DNA from: Chlorops oryzae
Taxonomy: Eukaryota > Arthropoda > Insecta > Diptera > Chloropidae
DNA length: 64,000 nt
Assembly (NCBI GenBank): GCA_020466095.1
Contig: CM035808.1
Span: 34,828,502-34,892,501, forward strand
Direction: 5' to 3'
A program made the position numbers and the translations under genes. Within the stretch, counting starts at the first letter, position 1. Each line of letters starts with the position of its first letter. This document shows positions 52,700-63,473 of the stretch, one piece after another. A model generated the notes under the pieces. It was not told where the DNA came from, did no database searches, and saw only the letters and a program-made list of their open reading frames with translations.

Positions 52700-55426
52700 A
52701 TGATGGATCGCTGGCGCAATAGAATTGCCGTTGTTACAGGCGCGAGCTCGGGCATCGGAGCAGCTTGTTGCCTGAGTTTGGTTCGAAATGGAATGATCGT
52801 TGTGGGACTGGCCAGACGCAAGGATCGTGTGGAGGAACTTCGCAATAAATTGCAAAACGATGACGAGAAGCGACGGTTGCATGCGATGAAGTGCGATGTT
52901 CGTCAAGAGGCGGAAATTTGTCAGACGTTCGCTGCAATCGAAAAAAGACTTGGGCCTATTGCAGTGCTGATAAATAACGCCGGTGTCGGCCGTGAAACTG
53001 AACTTGTAAGGGAAAACAACAGTGAAGACTTGCGAGCTGTAATTGAAACCAATGTAATGGGCGTGGCGTTTTGTACGCGTGAAGCTTTCCGTTCGATGAA
53101 AAATAATGGTGGCGACGGACACGTCATTATCATAAATAGTATTGTTGGGCACAAAGTCATTTGCGTTCCAGGTAGATCGTCTAATATTTATCCTCCGTCA
53201 AAGCATGCAATTACCGCAATGACCGAAGTTTATCGACATGAGTTTCAAATGTATGAAACCAAATGCAAAATAACTGTAACTATTGAAATCCTTTACTACG
53301 AACTCAAATCTTACACAGCCATTATAATCTTTTATTTTAGAGTATTAGTCCCGGGATCGTAGACACCGAAATAATCTCAGACGCCTTTCGCGAAAAAATT
53401 AAAGGATCGCCACTTTTAAAAGCTGAGGACATATCTGATGCGGTAGTTTATTGCTTGCAGACGCCACCACACGTTCAGGTGAGTTAACAATTTTTATATA
53501 ACTAATGATAAGTTTTTTCTTAAAATAGATGCTTTGAAGTTCCTTAAAAATATTTTAATAATATTTCAGTTTTTGATTCATATTTATCGAAATCAATTTA
53601 ACGAAGATAATAATTATTTAAATGAACAAAATATATTATCTTAGGGTAATAGATTTGAACAATTTAACGAATTTTTGTTGTTGTTTTCGACACATTTTTA
53701 CTCTTTAAAGAAATCTTCAGTTTCGTGCAGTACGGAACAGACCTAATAAAACGCTTCAGAAATTAATCAGAAATTTTCTGAAGGGTTTTGTTTTATACAA
53801 AAGAACTACGGATAAATGCAACACGAATAAATAAAAAATCCCCATAAGTTCAAGATGCTTTGAAGCCTTTTTTTGCGGTCTCATGAAAATATGCACGGAT
53901 TAATGCAAAGAAGGCATAAGTGCACAAAATTCGAGCAAAAAACATGCTGCATTTATCCGTACTCTACTGTATGAAGTTTTTCATTTCTGCCAGAACTGGA
54001 GGTAGCCCCTAACCATGGAATTTTCCCCTTTTTTTTTGCTTTTACTTTTTAATCAATTGTGGGACTCATTCAGCGTCGAAAACTTTACGAAACGAGAAGT
54101 CTGTCACTGTCAAAATTTGTATGAAAATATCCGATGGGAAAATTAACAAAGGCATTTTCAAAGCTGCAGGAATCTCTATAATACTTTTTAAGATTATTTA
54201 TCCTAAAGAGGCATTTGGAGCATTCCACGTACGGGACAAATAATATTCATGCTATTTTTATGTTTAAATGTTTAATTGGATGAAAAGATTATTTTAATGT
54301 ACTCATATTAAGATAATTAAAGGGATACAAGGTGCCCTTTCGAAAATGTTTGAGTAATTATATTAGTTTTCGTCTGTTTGTACGAGACAAAAGTATAATT
54401 TTCTGTAGATTGCTCCATTTACACATTTATCGAATTTCATTTTAAAAAAATTGAAGTCAAAATGTAATAGATATTTTCGATACAAGTGTCGAAATGAAGC
54501 TTTTTTTTGCACGAGTGGTAAATGTTGTAAAACGAGGCGCCGCCGAGTTTTGCAATACCACGAGTGCAAAAAAAGCTGAGTTTCGACACGAGTGCCGAAC
54601 AATATTTTATTCAATAAGATTTCAAACTAGATTTTAACCTAAATTTAAGAAAACTTTTTTTTTTGTGAAGAAAATTTATATTTTTATTTGACAGATTCAT
54701 TATTTGAAATTCTTTATTATACAACTTCGTAGTATGCTCTGTTTTTTTTTTGCCTTGTATTTTTTGAAATGCGTGCGTTTTGAAATTTATTATTGCACGC
54801 TTTAAAATTCATTACAAACCCTGGTAGTATGCCATGCTTTTTGTTTGTTTTTTTATACTTTCTCAAATCTAGTGTCATAATATGCTTCATTATGATTTTA
54901 AAATTGACATCATAATAGGCCTATTATGATGTCGAATTGCATAAAATATTATTTTGATTCAAAAGACGATTTTGATGTCAAAAATTCTAACGTTGACGAT
55001 TATTTTGAGGGAAATACATATGTATATTAATTTTCCACGTGTTCCTTTTGCTGCAGTAAATTGTTGGCAAAAATGAAAAAAGTGATCAACAATTTTTTGA
55101 ATTGTGCCGGTTTAGTGATTAGTGTGCGATATGGTAAATATTTGCGTCGTCTCTAACGAAGCGTCCTAAACGCCTATTTTACTAAATAACTAGCCGAATG
55201 AATCGAAATTTTTCTCCATTGATTTATATGCTTGATTTGCTTATTTCATGAAAATCGAGGAATTTTCATGTTGATCTGAAAGAGCTTCCTTTTATTGCAG
55301 CATTCGCAATAAAAACAATAAGCCTCCTCTTTGCCCTACTTCAAGAACCCTTTTTAATGTGCAAGTTCTTTAAATTTTTTTCAGATACATGAACTGACCA
55401 TCAAAGCAGTTGGAGAGAAGTATTGA
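52700..55426 (+). CDS. Short-chain dehydrogenase/reductase 2 (insect farnesol dehydrogenase-like)
   Basis: This is a paralogue of SDR gene 1 with the same three phase-0 exons: 52700-53275, 53341-53478 and 55385-55426, giving 251 aa. It keeps TGASSGIG, NNAG, the catalytic Ser (IINSIVGH) and Tyr/Lys (YPPSK). Differences cluster after residue 95: VGRETELVRENN, ICVPGRSS, and exon 2 IVDTEIISDAFREKIKGSPL. Exon 3 ends IHELTIKAVGEKY. Intron 2 is 1.9 kb and contains repeats and palindromes, against 264 bp in gene 1. Its last exon and downstream flank recur in antisense at 63274-63233. The substrate is unknown. Confidence 0.85.
54059..54180. mobile_element. Decayed relative of the 679-803 MITE
   Basis: GTGGGACTCATTCAGCGTCG and the interior (CTGTCAAAATTTGTATG, CGATGGGAAAATTAACAAAG) match MITE 2, but the right end is degraded. 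It lies in intron 2 of SDR gene 2. Confidence 0.45.
54478..54598. repeat. 121-bp imperfect palindrome
   Basis: The left arm (54478-54540) is the near inverse complement of the right arm (54541-54598): TCGAAATGAAGCTTTTTTTT pairs with AAAAAAAGCTGAGTTTCGA. The centre is GGCGCCGCCG. It is probably a MITE or the relic of one. Confidence 0.55.
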
Positions 55427-56905
55427 AATCTAGTGCATGGAGGTGTTTGATTGTCATGAACATTTACAAAGCAAAGGAAATTTTTCTTCGATCAAGTTAT
55501 AAGTTATAAGCATTGTAATAACTTTTTATTACGAAGCTTCAACGGCATGTCTCATCACGGTCTTAATTTTTGAGGAATTTCGTTTTAAATTTAAATATGA
55601 AATTTAAATGTGAAAAGTCAGAGTTAAGTTTATATCCCAGCGGGAAAACGTAAGGGAGAGTAAGGCAAAAACGAATATTTGATTATTAGGTGCATTGATC
55701 GAATAACACATTGTTTTGAACGCGGCGATGTCATAGGAAATGTAAGGCCTTTCGCTTTGCATTACCTTTAGATGTAATTTATGATCAATAATTTTTAAAT
55801 AATTATTCTATTTTGTCTAACTTTTCAGTGCACAAAAAAATGTTTAAGTGATGACACACTACTTTTCTGTTCAAATGCCCTAAAACAGACGAAAACTGCG
55901 TTATAAGCAATGAAAACCTGCCACTCCCGGGGTATTTTTCCATGCGGATTTGAAAAAAAATTTCCTATTCTAAGCACACTGGGCGGCAAATGCCATTATA
56001 ACACAGGTCAACCTATAAAAACATGTTTTTGATATTTCACGGCTTTTATTTCCCGCCAAAGTAATATTTAAAATAAATCTTCAATACATAACCAAAAAAT
56101 CAAAATTTTCAAAATGCGAAAACTCCCAGTAGTTTCCGAGGTATCAGTTCTTAAAATTTTGGCATGCACCTTCTGATTTTCCTGTTCGCCTGGTAAATCA
56201 GGCGAACTTTTATACTGAAATACGCATTTCTTGGGCGTATGATTTTCTCAATAACTTAAGTCTTTTTTGAAACTTCGGCTGTAAGTATGCAATCTTGTCA
56301 GCCTGCAGCACACTTTGCAATGAACAAATTTTTAATATTTCCATGGGTAAGGAAAATAGCAAAGGTGCTTCAAATAGGTGGAAAACATAGGGTTTTCCAG
56401 GAATTTTCTTCACACGAATTTTCTTTTGGATCTAAGAAACAATTTAGGAAAGAAAAATTTTCAAAAACCCTGTAGGAAATGTCATTTTGACACAGTTAAT
56501 CTCGATAAACGTACTTTATTCAAAAAACTATAACGGCTTTATTTTCCCGCCAAAATAATATTTCAAAAAAAACTTCAAAAATTAAAAAAAAAACAAAATT
56601 TTCAAAACCCAAAAATCCCCAGTAGTTTCCGAGATATCACTACTTGAAATTTTGGCATCCACCTTCTGCTTTTCCTGTTCGCCTAGTGAATCAGACGAAT
56701 TTTCGTACTGAAAAACGCATTTCTCGGGCATCATCTTTTCTCGAAGTCTAGATTTTTTTTTCGAGAACCTCAATGGTAAGTATGCTTCTGTTTAAACCTC
56801 CAGCACACTTTGCAATGAAAAAATTTTAATATTTCCATGGGTAGGGAAAATAGCAAAGGTGCGTCAAAAAGGTGGAAAACAAAGGGTTTTCCAAGAATTT
56901 TCTCC
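55195..56905 (+). repeat. Left arm of large inverted duplication
   Basis: This 1.7-kb arm includes the last exon of SDR gene 2 and its downstream flank. It is repeated as reverse complement at 61925-63472. Identity is very high in 55240-56160 and falls toward the inner ends. The inner part (56040-56905) is itself two diverged tandem copies of a unit of about 450 bp (CTTTTATTTCCCGCCAAAGT / CTTTATTTTCCCGCCAAAAT). Confidence 0.8.
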
Positions 56906-57596
56906 ACACAATGGGACTTTCTACAATCAAATATAATATTTGGCATGCCGATGGGAAATCCATTATCACCGACGATAGCTGACATAGTTCTTGACAAGAT
57001 ACTGACGGACAGTATAATTGAACTAAATACCCAAAACATACATATAAAATACATAAAAAATATGTAGATGACATATTTGCAATAATAAAGGAAAACGAAA
57101 AAACAACAATACTGGATATTCTCAACGAACAACACACAAAAAATAAATTGACAATGGAAATAGAAGAAAAAAGGAGCATTGCATTTCCGGACACAAAACT
57201 TCACCGCAGAGGAAATGGAATATCGATGAACTGGTACACCAAGGACGTTGCATCTGGCAGAATAATAAACTATCACTCAAATCACCCTTTTGGTCAAAAA
57301 AAAAACACAGCCACAAATTTAATATGGAAAATGTTAACACTAAGTGACATATATACAAAATCTCACTGACCCAAGAACTCTAAAGAACACAATAAAACAA
57401 GAGCAATTCAATTTTGCATATAAACCTCACACAACACTGAGAAATGTCTTTACAAAAACAAAAGACAAAATTCGAAAAGAACAACAGCACAACTTAGTGT
57501 ATGAGATCAAGTGCAAAGGGAACAAAGACAAAAATTGCGATCCTGATTTACATAGGGACAACAAAGAGAGCACTCAGTACTAGACTCTCAGAGCAA

Positions 57597-57626
57597 AGAG
57601 TATAGATATAGATATATCTATACTCT
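57597..57626. repeat. Perfect short hairpin in the Penelope-like element
   Basis: 14-bp perfect inverted arms (AGAGTATAGATATA) with a 2-nt centre lie just after the endonuclease coding end. Confidence 0.7.
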
Positions 57627-57908
57627 TTGAAACACGCGAATATTAGACATAGAAAGAAGATAGAACACTAGACTAACGCTAGAAACCTTAAGGATACAAC
57701 AACAATTAACGCGGGCGATGAACTTCAAAGAGGACAAAGACAAAATCAGCTGTGCATATACAAATGCTTTAACTTAGAAGCATTCAATCTTGACTACTCC
57801 AAACAATCGGAATGAATAAAAGACTGTCCCAGAAATGACTGTCCTTTTGTTTTTTTTTATTGCAAAAAAAAACAATGATGTTTTTTTAAAAATTCTTTTA
57901 GTTTATTA

Positions 57909-59666
57909 TTAAGTGAACATTACAAAATAAATAAAAATTTTAGTTACACTGAAAAAAATACACTTAAAAAAAGTATACACTTTTTTATTAAGGTCCTCCA
58001 TTAGGTTTTTTACCGACCTATCGTTCACCTTAGTGTATGCCCGACGCCATTTATGTCGAAATATTTCGATGTTCTTCGCAGTTTGTTTGGTCTTCTTAAG
58101 GTTCCTTTTCATTAAAGCCCAATATTTTTCGATTGGACGAAGTTCGGGGCAATTCGGAGGATTTGCTTCTCTTGGTACCACAGTGACATTATTGGCTTGG
58201 TACTAATCCATCTTTCTCTGGGCGTAGTGAGATGTTGCTAGGTCAGGCCAAAATAGTACTTAACCAGTGGTGTTCACGCCATACATCATTTGATGGCGCT
58301 CATTTCACACGTATTGCTTACGCTCTTTGTTCAGTCGGTAGCAAAAGGCCGACGAAACAACATCGCGCACATCCGTACAGCTTTTTGGTTTCTCTGCATT
58401 GAGAATTTTTTTCTCCGAAAAGCGTACGTGAAAATGGAATGCAAAGAGTTGTTTATGATTTCAAATGTTTTTGATAACATGCTTTGTCTTTGTGTGGGAA
58501 GTCTTTTCAAAAACAATATGAATGCAATTTGAAAAGACATTATGATTCTTTTCATTCTGAATTTAATGAATTTCAGGGCGTTGAAAGGGAAAACCTTTTT
58601 AAAGATAAAAAGAAACGTGTTTTAGAAAAAACCAAGGCTTGGATTTTAAAAATGGAAGATGATTTAGGGACTGAAAAAGAATTAAAAAAAAAAGACAATT
58701 GACAAGAAATTGCAAAGGTGTTATAGATATTGAAAATTGTATTGAAAACAACATTTGGCATTACAATTCAAATTTTTAATTCACAAATTTATAACGCTTG
58801 CATAATCTAGTCTTAGTATTTTGAATTATTTTTATTTTTCACGAAGTTATAAAATCTCCTTATTTTACCATGCAGACGGAATTCGTGCTAAAATTTTTCT
58901 TAGTGCATTGACTCTTTTCTCACTCACACAGTCTCACGGCCAATTTTACACATCACTGTACTAATCCTTGGTGTTGACGTATAAAAGGCAGCAAACGCCG
59001 GTTCAGACACTCTCTGGTGTAAATTTCGGTGTTGATTGTGCGATGCGTCACAAATTCCTTACTTCGAAGGCTACATTTGCAAATGGCCTACCACACCATG
59101 TATTTCTTTGAAAATTTGGTATGTTTTTTGGTGGTAAATTTAGAGGATGCTCCACCCCTTCTAACCGGAGTATAATATCCGTGTTCAGGTAACTGCTTAA
59201 AATCCGCTTTGCAATACGTTTCATCGTACATGATCACGCAATCAAATTTGGGCAGGTAATCGCGATACAGTTTTCGAGCCCTCCTCTTGGCTTCGGCGTC
59301 CTTTTCTTCTGACCTATCAGGTACTTTTTGTACTTTATAGCTCCTTAGGTTGTAAAATTTTTTAATCCGTTGAACACTTGACTTGGATGTTCCCGCTTTT
59401 GCTGCCATATCTCGAACTGAAGTGCCTGGATTCTGAGTAAACAGCCGCTTAACGTTCTGGGCCACCGCTTGGTTCGCTGGATCACTTTTTCTCCCTGATC
59501 CTGGTGTTTTTGATAAAGGGGTAAGCTGTCTGTATCGTTTTATGGTCCTACCGACAGTTTTTTCGCACACGCCAACTTCCTTAGCGATCTTTTTGTACGT
59601 GGTGTTTGGATTTTCTAGGTGTTTGTAAATAATTGCTTTCCGCTTTTCTTCTTGTTGAGACGACAT
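57909..59666 (-). pseudogene. Tc1/mariner transposase, split by hAT insertion
   Basis: The N-terminal part (59666-59088, 192 aa) has two helix-turn-helix units (YKKIAKEVGVCEKTVGRTIK; SVRDMAAKAGTSKSSVQRIK) and the first catalytic Asp (D148 in MYDETYCKAD). It runs to KKYMVW, then out of frame to THRTINTEIYTRECLNRRLL. After the hAT, the C-terminal part carries the second Asp (FWPDLATSHY) and the third acidic residue (PELRPIEKYWALMKR). A stop in the RKMD segment and a frameshift also inactivate it. Confidence 0.8.
58265..58958. mobile_element. hAT-like non-autonomous element inside the mariner transposase
   Basis: The ends are CAGTGGTGT (58265) and the complement of CAGTGATGT (58958). The flanking 8-bp sequences TACTTAAC (58257-58264) and TACTAATC (58959-58966) look like a diverged hAT target duplication. 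Inside, a plus-strand reading contains CGKSFQKQYECNLKRHYDSF, a zinc-finger segment like those at the start of hAT transposases (CxxC...NLxRHY...H). Only this fragment of coding sequence remains. Confidence 0.6.
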
Positions 59667-60072
59667 CTTTTCAGTAGCTCTTTTATTTTACGAATGAGTA
59701 TTTTTTTTTTAATCTGCATTATTTATAGTTTATTTAGGTACCAAATATGTTGCTATAGAGTTAACACTTTTTTATAAATAGCCTAAAAACAAAAGGATAG
59801 GTATTTCTGGGACAGTCCTAAGAAGGAAAAAAAGAAAATGTAATAAAGAAAATGTAAAAATTAATATTTTATACAAAAATGTAAGTTTAAAAAATTTTTT
59901 CTAAAAATGTAAATTTTAATTGTAAAAATTTTGAATGTGAAAAAAATATCTTCTCAATAAAATAGACTCCCTAAGGAAGACTACATAGCTAGTCGAAACG
60001 CGTAGGAGGAAAAAGGAATTCTAAATCTTTTGAATTGCCTCAAACTTGTCGACCAATAAACCCGCCCTATAA

Positions 60073-61402
60073 CACAAAAATAGGTTTTACTAGACCTTCG
60101 TGTGTTTTCACGAATGATTCAAAAGTGGGAATTTCGAGAAGCTTTTTTATATCGGCAGCATGAGTCTCTGCAGTAGATGAACAATGTTTGCCACTTCGAA
60201 TCGCAATCTAGGTTGGTCCAGAAAAGGAAACAGCTGTAGGTTCCCCCAGTCCATCCCTTTTGATTTCAACACCAGCATATACAGAAGGAATTAGTTTATG
60301 ACGTTCTGCTACAACAAAATCGTGGTCAGGTAAACGAACTTGGTATTCGACGTGCATTAACATGTGCGATTGTTTGTTCGCTGCTGTAATTCCCAGTGGA
60401 ACCCTAGCTTTGTCGTCTTGAGAGAAAAAGAAGAGCTGGTCAGGACCACAAACCGACGCCAAGGATTCTAAACCTCGCATTGTCGCGATGCAAAATTTGG
60501 CATCGGGATGTTTTGCGTGTTGATTAGCTTCAGGTCTTAAGAGTTTTACTGGAACGGTACACACGTGGCGCTTTCCTTCAGTAGTAGTTGAACATTTTGG
60601 AAGAAGTCTAAGGTACACTCCAGATCGGCTTATATTAAAACCTACTTTAACTAACTCAGACCGAAGGTCATCTAATGTTCGGCAGGTACGAATCATTTCT
60701 GAGCGACGACGGCTGTCTGTGGCTCCGCCAAATATAGCAATTTCTGATATAACCTAAGACAAATACTAGTTTAACTTTCTATTTTGAATTATGTTCATTG
60801 AAATGAATTCCGAAGCTCTACAGCTAGGGAATGGTAAAACCATAAAAAAACGTCATTAATTTCATGATACCTTGAGAAGATCAAGCTGACTTGTTTCGAT
60901 TCTCGGTCTTCCTGCGTTGTTTTGAATTTTCAACTCAGCACCGAGATAAGGATGTTTTTCCAAAAGCAGCAACCTTTTCAGTTTTTTAGCTTTTAACTAA
61001 TGATTTCTTAATTCCTTCAATTTTGGTATATAAATTATTTGTTTCCAGACCAGAGTCGCGTGCTAGTAACAATGCGCTAAGTTCACTCTGAAGAACTTTG
61101 ATGTTTTTTTTAGATAGTTCCTGAGCGAGCTTTTTATATGTCTTTTTTAACAGCAAATCTTTGGTAACAGATTCTTTGGACTTTGAAGCCGAAAAAATAC
61201 TCATAAATTTTGCTCGTTTATTTGTCGCAATGCAGTTCAACTCCTTTATCTTAGTCTCAACATCATGTTCAAAGTTAAGGTTGTTTTTAAAGTTATGCCA
61301 TAAAGCATTTGTTTCTTGTTGAACAGTTTGTTTAAATTTGTGTGCATTCGCTTTTTTATACGCTTCGTTTAAACGGCGATACAGATCAGCTAAGCCAGTC
61401 AT
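60073..61402 (-). pseudogene. Unnamed transposase-like protein, truncated
   Basis: Exon-like pieces: 61402-60986 (138 aa, coiled-coil and lysine rich, MTGLADLYRRLNEAYKKANA); about 60985-60870 (LLLLEKHPYLGAELKIQ, ending LDLLK with a GT donor); and 60755-60073 (VISEIAIFGGATDSRRRSEM, GFNISRSGVYLRLLPKCSTT, FFFSQDDKARVPLGITAANK, VRLPDHDFVVAERHKLIPSV, then a stop followed by SGKHCSSTAETHAADIKKLL). The SQDDKARVPLG and LPDHDFV motifs look catalytic, and the block resembles a multi-copy family I remember from other animals but cannot name. It is truncated at its 3' end by the Penelope-like element. One internal stop lies at about 60208. Confidence 0.5.
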
Positions 61403-61924
61403 TGCCTAAGAATTCAGACAAATAACACGCTTTTTTTTTTACAAAAAAGTACGTCTGTTTATTTTAGTAGAAAATTTCCAACAATTGCATATAAACACCA
61501 TTGCAATGAGTGAAGTAACTTTTAGGGTATCGAGTTATATAACAGGTACTTCACATCAATAGCTAAGATAACTGGTACACTCAATGAAATTTTAATAGGG
61601 TCTACAAATAATTCATCTTTTGTAAATATCGTTTTATTCTTCTCGCAGATTCTTCCACAAACAAATGAAGAATCGGTGAGAAAAAACTGAGATAATAGCA
61701 GCGTGTGTGAAAGCCTACTTGCAATTTCATATAAAAGAAGTCTGCAATGACGTAATGCACAAAACGAGGCAACTCGGAATGCGCAATCTAATTAATTATT
61801 ATTCTTATTTCAGCATGTTACGTAACAAACGCGGGGAACCGTCCCTTCCCCCTGTAACGTTTCGTAGCAGTTTCCTAAACCCCCGCACCGTCCTAGGGGG
61901 TTACGTAATATGTGAACTACCCCT
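60076..61924 (-). mobile_element. Truncated DNA transposon of unrecognised superfamily
   Basis: The outer end at 61924 reads, on the minus strand, GGGGTAGTTCACATATTACG, with an internal repeat of TTACGTAAC near 61811. A transposase-like gene follows on the minus strand (61402 leftwards). Its other end is lost at the junction with the Penelope-like element (about 60075), which cuts the reading frame. It lies in the loop of the inverted duplication. Confidence 0.5.
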
Positions 61925-63472
61925 TACCCATGGAAATATTAAAAATTTTTTCATTGCAAAGTGTGCTGGAGGCTTAAACAGAAGCATACTTACCATTGAG
62001 GTTCTCGAAAAAAAATTCTGGCACTATAAAATGAAAAATTTTAGTCGACGATAGAACTTTTTCGATTCTCTATCAGTTGTCGACAATCATAATAGGGGTG
62101 ATTATTTTGGCGGGAAATTTAAGCCTTTGTATTGTTTTGAATAAAGTACGTTTATCGGGTTTAACTGTGTTAAAATGACATTTCATACAGGGTTTTGACA
62201 ATTTTTCTTTTCCTAATGGTTCCTCAGATCCTAAAGAAAGTTCCCATTCAGAAAATTACTGGAAAATTCCACACTTTCCCCCTTTTTGAAGCACCTTTGC
62301 TATTTTCCTTACCCATGGAAATATTAAAAACTTTTTCATTGCAAAGTGTGCCGCAGGCTGACAAGATTGCATACTTACAGCCGAAGTTTCAAAAAAGACA
62401 TAAGTTATCGAGAAAATCATACGCCCAAGAAATGCGTATTTCAGTATAAAAATTCGCCTGATTTACCAGGCGAACAGGAAAAGCAGAAGGTGCATGCCAA
62501 AATTTTAAGAACTGATACCTCGGAAACTACTGGGAGTTTTCGCATTTTGAAAATTTTGATTTTTTGGTTATGTATTGAAGATTTATTTTAAATATTACTT
62601 TGGCGGGAAATAAAAGCCGTGAAATATCAAAAACATGTTTTTATAGGTTGACCTGTGTTATAATGGCATTTGCCGCCCAGTGTGCTTAGAATAGGAAATT
62701 TTTTTTCAAATCCGCATGGAAAAATACCCCGGGAGTGGCAGGTTTTCATTGCTTATAACGCAGTTTTCGTCTGTTTTAGGGCATTTGAACAGAAAAGTAG
62801 TGTGTCATCACTTAAACATTTTTTTGTGCACTGAAAAGTTAGACAAAATAGAATAATTATTTAAAAATTATTGATCATAAATTACATCTAAAGGTAATGC
62901 AAAGCGAAAGGCCTTACATTTCCTATGACATCGCCGCGTTCAAAACAATGTGTTATTCGATCAATGCACCTAATAATCAAATATTCGTTTTTGCCTTACT
63001 CTCCCTTACGTTTTCCCGCTGGGATATAAACTTAACTCTGACTTTTCACATTTAAATTTCATATTTAAATTTAAAACGAAATTCCTCAAAAATTAAGACC
63101 GTGATGAGACATGCCGTTGAAGCTTCGTAATAAAAAGTGATTACAATGCTTATAACTTATAACTTGATCGAAGAAAAATTTCCTTTGCTTTGTAAATGTT
63201 CATGACAATCAAACACCTCCATGCACTAGATTTCAATACTTCTCTCCAACTGCTTTGATGGTCAGTTCATGTATCTGAAAAAAATTTAAAGAACTTGCAC
63301 ATTAAAAAGGGTTCTTGAAGTAGGGCAAAGAGGAGGCTTATTGTTTTTATTGCGAATGCTGCAATAAAAGGAAGCTCTTTCAGATCAACATGAAAATTCC
63401 TCGATTTTCACGAAATAAGCAAATCAAGCAATAAATCAACGGAAAAAATTTTTCGACTCAATCGCCTAGTAA
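61925..63472 (-). repeat. Right arm of large inverted duplication
   Basis: It is the reverse complement of 55195-56905. It contains an antisense copy of SDR gene 2 exon 3 (63274-63233) and, toward the loop, the same two diverged tandem units. Open frames here (for example 62195-62591) are by-products of the repeat and are not called as genes. Confidence 0.8.
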
Positions 63473-63473
63473 A

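Larger units (their letters stand above)
57821..59820 (-). mobile_element. Tc1/mariner-superfamily transposon, interrupted
   Basis: The ends read AGACTGTCCCAGAAAT at the left and the complement GGACTGTCCCAGAAAT at the right; TA abuts the right end. It is inserted in the Penelope-like element: without it, the flanks join like the uninterrupted copy at 21.9-22.0 kb. Removing the 694-bp hAT inside leaves about 1.3 kb, the standard mariner size. Confidence 0.75.
56908..60075 (+). mobile_element. Penelope-like retroelement, 5'-truncated, with GIY-YIG domain
   Basis: Broken plus-strand frames encode the RT end: IFGMPMGNPLSPTIADIVLD, YVDDIFAI (frameshifted at about 57060), and FPDTKLHRRGNGISMNWYTK with NYHSNHPFGQKKNT. 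A GIY-YIG-like endonuclease follows: VYEIKCKG, then IYIGTTKRALSTRLSEQR in a shifted frame. The terminal peptide EAFNLDYSKQSE comes next. The 3' UTR resumes at 59821 after a Tc1 insertion and ends at about 60075 (AACCCGCCCTATAACAC). A second 3' remnant lies at 21707-22040. At least three frameshifts and the 5' truncation make it inactive. Confidence 0.75.

Noticed and set aside
56210..62591. Paired 60-80 codon frames in the inverted arms as a novel gene pair
   Set aside because: The frames are inverted copies of one non-coding repeat and carry no start context or conserved protein features.
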